From positions 1-6,468 of the forward strand of contig CALZKX010000309.1 in NCBI GenBank assembly GCA_945788155.1: a stretch of DNA of 6,468 nucleotides, read 5' to 3'. Of the stretch, positions 1-6,398 are shown in pieces. Position numbers and translations under genes: made by a program. Numbering within the stretch: the first letter of the stretch is position 1; each line of letters starts with the position of its first letter. Under the pieces are notes generated by a model that saw nothing but the letters and a program-made list of their open reading frames with translations, had not been told where the DNA came from and made no database searches. Source of the stretch: an uncultured Flavobacteriaceae bacterium. GTDB taxonomy: Bacteria; Bacteroidota; Bacteroidia; Flavobacteriales; Flavobacteriaceae.

Positions 1-3000
1 AAAACTATTAAAGGCAGCAAAACTATAGTGTATTACATAGCCTCCTAAATCGTTTTGAGTCACTGGAACAGTAATGGTTTGTTTGTTGTTGTTAAGATGA
101 ATAATTTCTGTTTTAACAATATTATAGTCTTTTTCAACATCCACAGTTACCTCAATATTAGCAGCTGAAGCAAAGGTTATCGTAGCAGTATCTCCAATAT
201 TATACGTTGATTTATTAGTAGTCACAGCAAATAATTGGTTGTCAGAAATCTGTTTATCAGCATCACTAAAAAGCGTGGTTTTTATCTGGTCTTTTACTTC
301 TTGACCAAACTTGTCTTTTGTTTCTAGTACAATAATATATTGTCCAGATTCCCATTTTTTAATGTTTCCTAAAGCGAGTTCTTTAGATTGTTCTGTGTTA
401 AAAGGTTTTTCAAAAACAAGTGCTCCTTTTTCCCATTGATTGCTATCGTCTTCATTGGCATAAGCATCATGTGGAAACAGTTGTTTAAACTCATTTTCAG
501 AAATCATTTGATAATCTGGAGCATTCCAAGGTCTCTGTCTTAAAACAGAATTTGGTGCAACTAGCTTGTATATTTTTATAGTTCCTTTTGCTGGTACAAA
601 TTCACCATTGAGGTTTTTAGTGTCAATAGTTAACTTATGGTCTTTTTGTGCTTTATCTAATTTAGAATCAATCGAAACATTTGCCGTTAAGGCATGATAA
701 CCAACATTAACAATTGTTGTGGTACTTCGTGTTTCACCATTCAAATCAGTAACATCAGCAGTGATTTCATAATTAAAAATTGGTAAACTGCTTTTGTCAA
801 CACTTTCATCTGGGAGTGCTTTAAAGGTGATTTCAAATTCGCCTTTATTGTTTGTGGTTGTTTCACCATGAGTTATTTCCTGTGGTTCACTATTAAACCG
901 GTCCCGATAGCTATTGGGAGAATACCAATAATACCAACGAGGATATTGCACTTTTCTATGCACACGATATACCACTTTGGCGTCAGTGATGTTGCTTCCA
1001 GCATAAGCCAAAGCGTTGCCTTTTACTGTTACTGAATCATTGACTTTGAATGTCTCTATAACAGGAATAAAGGTGGTTTCAAATTTAGGACGTTTGTATT
1101 CTTCGACAGAAAAGTAGTGCTCTAAATAAAAATCTTTATTTTCCCCATCAAATTCAATATTATATTCGCCATTTAGACCATTGTTTGGTAATATAAACTC
1201 GCCAGAAACAGAGCCATATTCGTTAGTAATTAATTTGAGTTCTTTAATTTCATCATCATTTGCATCATATAATATTCCATAAACAGGTTCGTTAGAAACG
1301 ACTTCAGACTTGCCATTTTCTGTTTTGATGGCAATGCCTTTAAAATACACGGTTTGTCCTGGTCTGTAAATGCTCCTATCAGTGAATAAAAAAGCACGAT
1401 ATTCAGTTTCAGATTTATCTTTATTTTCTCGACTATATATATAATAATTATCAAAATAAGCTATGTCGTTTTTGGTGTTTACATCAATATCCAACTGCCA
1501 ATAACGGTTTTTTGTTTTTGTAATGTTTATTTCTCCTTTTGAATTGGAGGTTTTATATTCGGTTTGCTCTTTATTATTGCCTGTACGATAGTTTAAGGTT
1601 ACTTTTGCATTGGCAATTGGCTTTCCGTTATTTCTATCAATGACTTGATAAATATGGTTTTTGTCATCACTTTTATCAACGATTGCCATATTAGTAATTT
1701 GTAACGTCGCAAATGCAAAGGTGTTCTCTTTGTGGCTTTCAGGAGATGCAAATGCGACATAGTAACCATTGTTTAAAGCTGGGAATACAACTTCGGTTGT
1801 ATGTGTTTGATAATCGTTTTCGTTACGTAAATCATTTTGCCATTGTTTCTCAACTTTCAATTTTTTGATATAGGCTAGTTGTTCTTCTTTTCTATAAGTT
1901 CTATTTAGTTTATTTAGTTGATTTCTGTTTAAGCGAAACACCTTAAAGTTTAGCTTTTCGTGATTTTTGTATCTAATAAGCAGTCGAGAACTTTTGTTTA
2001 TTGGCAAATGGCTTTCAGCAGTGATTTGCAATGATGTCTGAAGAATTTGCTGTTTTAAAACCTTGCATTTTTCTGCTCCTTTACTGTTAGGAAATCTTTC
2101 AATGACTATGTCACACAATTCAAGTGCTTCTTTAAGTTTCCAACGATGGGTTTCATTGGTTGTTGGTTGATAAGTGTTGCCTTGTTCAAGGTAAATAGAA
2201 GCTATTTCAAAATCGTATAAAGCAGATACTTTGCGAGTGCTTAGTCGTTCACTTTCAGATTTTAGGGTTTCTAATAACTTTGTGTCTTTATCATTAAAAA
2301 TGGCATGCTGCTTTACGTACAATAGGCGTTTAATATCCACATCTGCAAGCGCATAAGGTTCTTTGCTTTTTAAGTGAAACTGAGTTAAATCTTGATACAG
2401 TTTAAGAGCTTGTAATTGTAATGAGGTACTATCTTTTGAGGTGATGTTTATTCTTGAAAAACTATTGGCATCACTCAAAAATTGCTCATGGTCAATCTCG
2501 AATTTATAAGCAGGTTTGGTAATGCTATTTTCAGGAGTTGCATAAAACTCTAAAGCATTATGAGCTAAAAAATCAAATAGAGTTGGTCTGTATGTTTTGG
2601 AATCTTCCTGCAAAATTAAAAGCTCATCAAAGTTTTTTAAATCTTCAAGATGTAACAATAATTGTTGTTGTAAGGAATTTTGGTAATGCAGGCTAATTTC
2701 ATCAAACATCGTTTGTAAATCCCAAGTTCTAAAATCGGTTGGATCTACTTTTTCAGAAGTTTTTGTTCTATTATAAAACTGCCATCTGTTTTGCTGAAAG
2801 TATTGCCAATATAAGTTGGCTAATAAGTTTTCTAAGATATTTTTTCTTGGAAATTCACTTTGTGAAATATGGCTTTTAAAATCATTGATGATGTTTAACA
2901 GCGCATCTTCTTCAAGAATTAAGGTAAATTTACTTTTAAACAAAAGTGCCTTAATTCGCTGTACATTGTTGTCATCTTTTTCTGCTTTTTCACTAATGGT

Positions 3001-3141
3001 TTCAACTACTTCAAGAGCAGATTTTGGCAAACCTTCGACTTCAAATTTCTCGACCGATTTCCATAAATTAGAATAGTTATTTTGAGAATGCCCTAGATTT
3101 GCAAATAGCAGAATTATTATGATGGTAAATATTTTGTTCAT
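1..3141 (-). CDS. Alpha-2-macroglobulin family protein (MG2 domain), N-terminal 1047 residues, partial at window edge
   Basis: The frame has no stop codon from the ATG at 3141 down to base 1, so 1047 residues are visible and the C-terminus is outside. Residues 1-19 are a Sec signal peptide (MNKIFTIIIILLFANLGHS) followed by Q20, with no lipobox cysteine, so a soluble periplasmic or secreted protein is expected. Residues about 20-365 are helical and TPR-like. Beta-sandwich macroglobulin domains follow: an MG1-like domain (about 370-480), a module with GKPIANAKVTL (about 490-560), and the diagnostic MG2 domain with D588-R and YRPG at 592-595. VEEYKRPKF (679-687) is a conserved linker of bacterial family members, and further MG domains run to the edge. 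Family members trap or inhibit proteases and protect the envelope. The bait region and any thioester motif (CxEQ) are not in view, so inhibitory ability cannot be judged. Unlike the proteobacterial arrangement, no pbpC neighbour is seen. It is transcribed divergently from the TPR gene. Confidence 0.93.
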   Translation of the reverse strand, partial: MNKIFTIIIILLFANLGHSQNNYSNLWKSVEKFEVEGLPKSALEVVETISEKAEKDDNNVQRIKALLFKSKFTLILEEDALLNIINDFKSHISQSEFPRKNILENLLANLYWQYFQQNRWQFYNRTKTSEKVDPTDFRTWDLQTMFDEISLHYQNSLQQQLLLHLEDLKNFDELLILQEDSKTYRPTLFDFLAHNALEFYATPENSITKPAYKFEIDHEQFLSDANSFSRINITSKDSTSLQLQALKLYQDLTQFHLKSKEPYALADVDIKRLLYVKQHAIFNDKDTKLLETLKSESERLSTRKVSALYDFEIASIYLEQGNTYQPTTNETHRWKLKEALELCDIVIERFPNSKGAEKCKVLKQQILQTSLQITAESHLPINKSSRLLIRYKNHEKLNFKVFRLNRNQLNKLNRTYRKEEQLAYIKKLKVEKQWQNDLRNENDYQTHTTEVVFPALNNGYYVAFASPESHKENTFAFATLQITNMAIVDKSDDKNHIYQVIDRNNGKPIANAKVTLNYRTGNNKEQTEYKTSNSKGEINITKTKNRYWQLDIDVNTKNDIAYFDNYYIYSRENKDKSETEYRAFLFTDRSIYRPGQTVYFKGIAIKTENGKSEVVSNEPVYGILYDANDDEIKELKLITNEYGSVSGEFILPNNGLNGEYNIEFDGENKDFYLEHYFSVEEYKRPKFETTFIPVIETFKVNDSVTVKGNALAYAGSNITDAKVVYRVHRKVQYPRWYYWYSPNSYRDRFNSEPQEITHGETTTNNKGEFEITFKALPDESVDKSSLPIFNYEITADVTDLNGETRSTTTIVNVGYHALTANVSIDSKLDKAQKDHKLTIDTKNLNGEFVPAKGTIKIYKLVAPNSVLRQRPWNAPDYQMISENEFKQLFPHDAYANEDDSNQWEKGALVFEKPFNTEQSKELALGNIKKWESGQYIIVLETKDKFGQEVKDQIKTTLFSDADKQISDNQLFAVTTNKSTYNIGDTATITFASAANIEVTVDVEKDYNIVKTEIIHLNNNKQTITVPVTQNDLGGYVIHYSFAAFNSF

Positions 3142-3282
3142 TTTATTGATTTTTCAGGATAATACATTCAAAATGTGTTCCAAAAAATATGAAATGAGTG
3201 AATGTCTTCGTTAAATGAGTAAAGTTACCTTTTTTTAAAGTCAATAAGAAAGTTTAATTTCGCATTTTCGACTAAAAATAAG
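3142..3282. promoter_or_regulatory. Divergent intergenic region between the macroglobulin and TPR genes, with short repeats
   Basis: These 141 bp must hold the promoters of both flanking genes. A near match to the Bacteroidota -7 element, TAATTTCG (3255-3262), lies 20 bp before the TPR start codon with T-rich DNA about 19 bp further upstream; it is a weak candidate. On the minus strand TAACTTTA (3227-3220) is a one-mismatch match but lacks a good -33 partner. An inverted repeat ACATT-caa-AATGT (3164-3176) and two copies of AAATGAGT (3192-3199 and 3213-3220, 21 bp apart) could be regulator sites. In DNA this AT-rich they could also be chance. Confidence 0.35.
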
Positions 3283-4236
3283 ATGAAAATATTTTTGTTC
3301 TTGCTATTGTTTCCAACATTGTGCTTTTCGCAATCTATTGTTATTGAGGTTAATCAGCTTTTCCAACAAAAACAATTCATAAAAGCCGAAAAAATGGCTA
3401 GTAAGTATGTGTCAGAAAACCCAAACAGCGTAGAGGCTATTGAATTATTGGGAGATGCCTATGGACACCAAAAAAAATGGGATGATGCTATAGAGCAATA
3501 CAAAAAACTTGTCAACGCTAAAAATGATAATGCTAATTATCACTATAAATATGGAGGTGCATTAGGCATGAAAGCACTTGAGGTGAACAAATTTAAAGCT
3601 TTGAGCATTATTGGAGATGTAAAAGAAGCATTTTTGAAAGCTGCTGACCTAGACCCAAAACATATTGATGCACGTTGGGCTTTGGTAGAATTATACATGC
3701 AATTACCAGGAATTATTGGAGGCAGTAAAAAGAAATCGCTTAAATATGCTCATGAGCTTGAACAACTCTCAAAAGTTGATGGTTATTTGGCAAAAGGCTA
3801 TGTGTATGAATATGACAATGAGCCAAAACTTGCTGAAAGCTATTACAAAAAGGCGGTTAAAGTTGGTGGTTCGTTGACCTGCTATGACAAACTCACTAAT
3901 TTGTATGAAACCGAAAAGCAACCTCAAAAAGCAATAGCAACAATTGATGAAGCCTATGAAAAACACAATAAAAATCACTTGCATTATCAAATAGGTAAGG
4001 TATGTGCCGATTATAATATAGAGTTGGATAAAGGTGAGCGTTGCTTAAAAACGTATATAGAGAATCACTCTGCAAAAGATGGTGTGCCAATAGAATGGGC
4101 TTATTACAGATTGGCACAAATACAGAAACACAGAGCAAACAAGCAAGAAGCCTTAAAATGGATTGATAAGGCTCTTGGCATTCGTTCAAATTTTAAGCAA
4201 GCCACGAAAGAAAAGGAAAAAATTCTTTCTCTATAA
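3283..4236 (+). CDS. Exported tetratricopeptide-repeat protein, function unknown
   Basis: This is a complete 317-residue protein. A short Sec signal peptide (MKIFLFLLLFPTLCFS) precedes Q17; C14 does not sit in a lipobox (PTLC), so a soluble periplasmic protein is more likely than a lipoprotein. The mature part is nearly all helical and built of TPR-type repeats. Clear units are about 32-75 (KAEKMASKYVSENPNSVEAI and LGDAY...WDDAIEQYKKL), 112-140 (EAFLKAADLDPKHIDARWAL), 168-192 (AKGYVYEYDNEPKLAESYYKKA) and 272-300 (AYYRLAQIQ...EALKWIDKAL). A PGIIGGS loop at 142-148 followed by KSLKYA is shared with a subset of bacterial TPR proteins, often written APGIxGGSxxKA; this is recalled, not searched. 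TPRs mediate protein-protein contacts, and no catalytic motif is visible. The start is chosen because it gives the signal peptide and is preceded by the A-rich AAAAATAAG. The partner is unknown. It lies 92 bp upstream of mpl in the same direction, so co-transcription is possible. Confidence 0.88.
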   Translation: MKIFLFLLLFPTLCFSQSIVIEVNQLFQQKQFIKAEKMASKYVSENPNSVEAIELLGDAYGHQKKWDDAIEQYKKLVNAKNDNANYHYKYGGALGMKALEVNKFKALSIIGDVKEAFLKAADLDPKHIDARWALVELYMQLPGIIGGSKKKSLKYAHELEQLSKVDGYLAKGYVYEYDNEPKLAESYYKKAVKVGGSLTCYDKLTNLYETEKQPQKAIATIDEAYEKHNKNHLHYQIGKVCADYNIELDKGERCLKTYIENHSAKDGVPIEWAYYRLAQIQKHRANKQEALKWIDKALGIRSNFKQATKEKEKILSL

Positions 4237-4242
4237 GTTGAT

Positions 4243-4265
4243 TTCTGCAGTTACAGTTGGCAGAA
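4243..4265 (+). terminator. Possible weak hairpin after the TPR gene
   Basis: TTCTGC (4243-4248) and GCAGAA (4260-4265) form a perfect 6-bp inverted repeat around an 11-nt loop, starting 6 bp after the TPR stop codon and followed by ATTTAC. There is no real U-tract, so it may only attenuate transcription or stabilise the transcript end. The loop is long and the stem is short. Confidence 0.25.
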
Positions 4266-4292
4266 TTTACTTAAAATAATTCGTGTCAATTA

Positions 4293-4324
4293 TTTGGAAA
4301 TTGCTTTTTGTAATTTGATATTTG
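4293..4324 (+). promoter_or_regulatory. Candidate Bacteroidota-type promoter for mpl
   Basis: TTTG (4293-4296) is followed after 20 bp by GATATTTG (4317-4324), one mismatch from TAnnTTTG. This spacing suits the primary sigma factor of Bacteroidota. Transcription would start at or within a few bases of the mpl ATG (4329), implying a very short or leaderless transcript. That is unusual, so read-through from the TPR gene is an alternative. Confidence 0.3.
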
Positions 4325-4328
4325 CGTT

Positions 4329-5684
4329 ATGAACGTACATTTTATAGCTATTGGTGGTGCTGCCATGCACAATCTTGCCATAGCACTTCACAATAAAGGA
4401 TACAAGGTAACAGGAAGTGACGATACGATTTTTGATCCTTCAAAATCTCGATTGGGAGCTAAAGAATTATTACCAGAAGCGTTCGGTTGGTTTCCTGAAA
4501 AAATTACTTCAAATCTGGATGCAATAGTATTAGGAATGCATGCTAAATTAGATAATCCTGAGCTAATAAAAGCACAAGAATTAGGCTTGAAAATATACAG
4601 TTATCCAGAATTTTTGTACGAGCAATCCAAACACAAAACACGAGTGATTATTGGTGGAAGTCATGGTAAAACTACCATTACATCCATGATTTTGCACGTC
4701 ATGCATTATCATGATAGAGATGTCGATTATATGGTTGGCGCACAATTGGAAGGGTTTGATGTGATGGTAAAACTAACCGATGACAACGATTTTATTGTGC
4801 TGGAAGGCGATGAGTATTTAAGTTCACCCATTGATAGACGACCAAAATTCCATTTATATAAACCCAATATTGCTTTGTTAAGCGGAATAGCCTGGGATCA
4901 TATTAATGTGTTTCCAACCTATGAAGGTTATGTAGAACAGTTCAGCATTTTTGTAGATAGCATTGTAAAAGGAGGAAGCATTAATTACAATGAAGAAGAT
5001 GCCGAAGTAAAGCTAGTCGTGGAGGCGAGTGAAAACACCATTAGAAAACTACCTTACAAAACACCAGAATATACAGTTGAAAACGGACAAACCTTACTGG
5101 AAACTCCAGAAGGACCTCTGCCAATAGAAGTATTTGGAAAACACAACCTTAACAATCTCGCTGGAGCAAAGTGGGTTTGCCAGCACATGGGCATTGACGA
5201 AGACGATTTTTATGAAGCTATTTCTACCTTTAAAGGTGCTAGTAAGCGTTTGGAAAAAATTGCCGAAAGCGACAACAGCGTAGCTTATAAAGACTTTGCA
5301 CATTCACCAAGTAAAGTAAAAGCTACTACCAAAGCAGTAAAAGAGCAATATCAAGATAGAGTAGTAGTAGCTTGTTTGGAATTGCATACGTATAGCAGCC
5401 TTAATGCTGAATTTTTAAAAGAGTATAAAGGTGCTCTCGATGCAGCAGATGTGGCAGTAGTTTTTTATTCACCTCATGCAGTTGAAATTAAAAAATTAGA
5501 GGAAGTCACACTTGAACAAATCGCCAATGCCTTTCAGCGAGACGATTTGATTATTTACACCAATCCAGACGAGTTTAAAAATTTCTTATCCTCCCAAAGC
5601 TTTGATAACAAAGCGTTGTTATTGATGAGCTCAGGTAATTATGGAGGTTTGGATTTTGGGGAGGTGGAATCGCTAATTATTTAA
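4329..5684 (+). CDS. mpl: UDP-N-acetylmuramate:L-alanyl-gamma-D-glutamyl-meso-diaminopimelate ligase (Mpl-type Mur ligase)
   Basis: Mpl recycles murein in the cytoplasm: it uses ATP to join the released tripeptide L-Ala-gamma-D-Glu-meso-DAP to UDP-MurNAc. The 451 residues match the usual length of about 450. The N-terminal Rossmann domain carries HFIAIGG (4-10), an AMHNLA stretch (12-17) and TGSDDTIFDPSKSRL (28-42), the signature that separates Mpl from MurC. The central ATPase domain has the P-loop GGSHGKTT (109-116, K114), the acidic EGDEY (159-163), D190-H191 and FGKHNLNNLAGA (269-280). The C-terminal domain starts near FKGASKRLE (301-309), with DFAHSPSK (322-329) and MSSGNYGG (433-440, MSNGGFGG in E. 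coli Mpl). Where E. coli Mpl has LEPRSNTMK this protein has LELHTYSSLN (350-359), so the exact peptide specificity is less certain than the family. The ATG follows GATATTTGCGTT with no Shine-Dalgarno sequence. MurC is the main alternative but fits the N-terminal signature less well. Confidence 0.92.
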   Translation: MNVHFIAIGGAAMHNLAIALHNKGYKVTGSDDTIFDPSKSRLGAKELLPEAFGWFPEKITSNLDAIVLGMHAKLDNPELIKAQELGLKIYSYPEFLYEQSKHKTRVIIGGSHGKTTITSMILHVMHYHDRDVDYMVGAQLEGFDVMVKLTDDNDFIVLEGDEYLSSPIDRRPKFHLYKPNIALLSGIAWDHINVFPTYEGYVEQFSIFVDSIVKGGSINYNEEDAEVKLVVEASENTIRKLPYKTPEYTVENGQTLLETPEGPLPIEVFGKHNLNNLAGAKWVCQHMGIDEDDFYEAISTFKGASKRLEKIAESDNSVAYKDFAHSPSKVKATTKAVKEQYQDRVVVACLELHTYSSLNAEFLKEYKGALDAADVAVVFYSPHAVEIKKLEEVTLEQIANAFQRDDLIIYTNPDEFKNFLSSQSFDNKALLLMSSGNYGGLDFGEVESLII

Positions 5685-5807
5685 GAGATTTTACTTTTTG
5701 TTTAATTCTGAACATAGTTAGCTTTTTTTCTGACAAAGTCAAGCAACCGTTAAGGTTATAATATTAAAATACTTTAGCAAAAAATTAATGAATACATAGT
5801 TACCAGC
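5685..5807. other. Intergenic stretch after mpl, no gene seen
   Basis: No coding frame or RNA gene is recognisable. The only secondary-structure candidates are short: AACC-gttaa-GGTT near 5747-5759 and GAC-aaa-GTC near 5732-5740. No convincing terminator follows mpl. Confidence 0.4.
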
Positions 5808-5837
5808 TTTAGTCAATATGGTTTATGCTTATATTTG
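5808..5837 (+). promoter_or_regulatory. Promoter of the parDE operon
   Basis: TATATTTG (5830-5837) is an exact match to the Bacteroidota -7 consensus TAnnTTTG. TTTA (5808-5811), one mismatch from the -33 TTTG, lies 18 bp upstream. The expected start of transcription is near 5842-5845, giving a leader of about 40 nt before parD. Confidence 0.55.
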
Positions 5838-5860
5838 CTAAATATGGACATAATTGTTAT
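5815..5860. promoter_or_regulatory. Candidate operator for ParD autoregulation
   Basis: Three repeat elements cluster on the parDE promoter. ATATTT-gct-AAATAT (5831-5845) is a perfect 6-bp inverted repeat that overlaps the -7 element. AATATGG occurs at 5815-5821 and again at 5841-5847. ATAA-ttg-TTAT (5850-5860) is a second small palindrome. Ribbon-helix-helix antitoxins normally bind such repeats at their own promoter and repress it, so the location fits. The assignment is inferred from position and symmetry only. Confidence 0.4.
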
Positions 5861-5884
5861 ATTAGTTTAAAATAATTTACAAAA

Positions 5885-6118
5885 ATGAATATCAGTTTAA
5901 CAAAAAAGCAAGAAGACTATATTGCAAATCAAATTAAATCTGGCGATTTTCAAAATGCAAGCGAGCTTGTTCGTGATGCTTTACGATTGCACGAAGTATA
6001 TAGGCACAAAGTTATAGACGATTTAAGAGCTGAAATTGAAAAAGGCTGGTCTGGAGTAACTAGTAAGCGTTCTGTACAAGACATTATTAATAGTAAGCAA
6101 AAAAGAAAAGCAAGTTAA
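5885..6118 (+). CDS. parD: ParD-family ribbon-helix-helix antitoxin
   Basis: This 77-residue protein has the usual ParD length and layout. Residues 2-6 (NISLT) form the DNA-contacting beta strand. KKQEDYIANQIKSG is helix A, and FQNASELVRDALRLHE (21-36) contains the turn and helix B of the ribbon-helix-helix fold. The charged tail, with EIEKGWSG (50-57) and SKRSVQDII (60-68), is the segment that wraps the toxin and neutralises it in this family. It would act as a dimer in the cytoplasm and repress its own operon. The stop codon TAA directly abuts the next ATG (TAAATG), so parD and parE are translationally coupled. An own promoter with palindromes lies just upstream. The gene looks intact, although its toxin partner is truncated. 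Confidence 0.88.
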   Translation: MNISLTKKQEDYIANQIKSGDFQNASELVRDALRLHEVYRHKVIDDLRAEIEKGWSGVTSKRSVQDIINSKQKRKAS

Positions 6119-6367
6119 ATGCCAGATAAGATTAAGCACTATGTGTTATCTGAGGCGGCAGATATAGATATTGATGCTATTTTTGATTATACTGAGCGAG
6201 AGTATAGTTTTAACCAAGCTATAAAATATCTTTTAAGTTTAGAGATTGTTTTTGAAAATTTAGTCAAAAATCCAAAAATAGGAAGAACACGTAATGATAT
6301 AAAAATAGGATTATACAGTATAACAGAGCAAGAACTTATTTTTGACACTATCCTAAAAACTGTGTAA
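6119..6367 (+). pseudogene. parE: ParE/RelE-superfamily toxin, 3' end cut off by an IS256-family insertion
   Basis: The frame encodes 82 residues, whereas the family usually has about 95-100. Residues 1-75 look like a normal ParE: strand 1 (IKHYVLSEAADIDIDAI), two helices (DYTEREYSFNQAIKYLLSLEIVFENLVKNP), then PKIGRTRNDIKIGLYSITEQELIF. Family members continue after IIF or LIF with YRIL and then a final strand of the type IRIVRVLH. Here codon 76 instead begins DTILKTV-stop, which coincides exactly with the apparent IS terminus at 6344. The last seven residues and the TAA are therefore IS-derived. Frames +1 and +2 beyond this point show no lost C-terminus. ParE toxins poison DNA gyrase and the related RelE toxins cleave mRNA; loss of the last strand should abolish toxicity. 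The helical hairpin that contacts the antitoxin remains, so the stub might still bind ParD. Confidence 0.82.
6344..6367. repeat. Putative terminal inverted repeat of the IS256-family element
   Basis: This is the imperfect terminal repeat at the transposase 3' side of the element, with GACACTATCC at the tip and CTGTGTAA at the inner side. The exact inner limit cannot be set without the opposite end. It supplies the premature stop codon of parE (TAA at 6365-6367). Confidence 0.5.
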
Positions 6368-6381
6368 GTTAAAAATAACTT
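6366..6381. terminator. Small hairpin just inside the IS end
   Basis: AAGTTA (6366-6371) and TAACTT (6376-6381) form a perfect 6-bp stem with an AAAA loop, between the transposase stop codon and the IS tip. It could serve as a terminator for the transposase or against read-through from outside. The stem is AT-rich and has no U-tract on the plus strand, so its strength is doubtful. Confidence 0.25.
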
Positions 6382-6398
6382 GGGTTAGATTTTATTAT

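Noticed and set aside
1230..1454. Open frame on the minus strand inside the macroglobulin gene
   Set aside because: It lies in another frame of a clearly coding 1047-codon reading frame and has low-complexity composition with no recognisable domain.
2816..3076. Open frame on the plus strand opposite the macroglobulin N-terminus
   Set aside because: It is antisense to the signal-peptide and helical part of a real gene. Its Ser/Leu-rich product is typical of a shadow frame.
3322..3333. Possible lipobox cysteine (C14) in the TPR protein
   Set aside because: The residues before it are P-T-L, which do not fit the [LVI][ASTVI][GAS]C lipobox, while FS|Q fits signal peptidase I.
3769..4189. Two open frames on the minus strand opposite the TPR gene
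   Set aside because: Both are antisense shadows of a well-supported repeat protein and show no family motif.
5094..5303. Open frame on the minus strand opposite mpl
   Set aside because: It overlaps conserved Mur ligase motifs on the plus strand, so it is not an independent gene.
5747..5759. AACC-gttaa-GGTT as a terminator for mpl
   Set aside because: The stem is only 4 bp with no U-tract, too weak to call.
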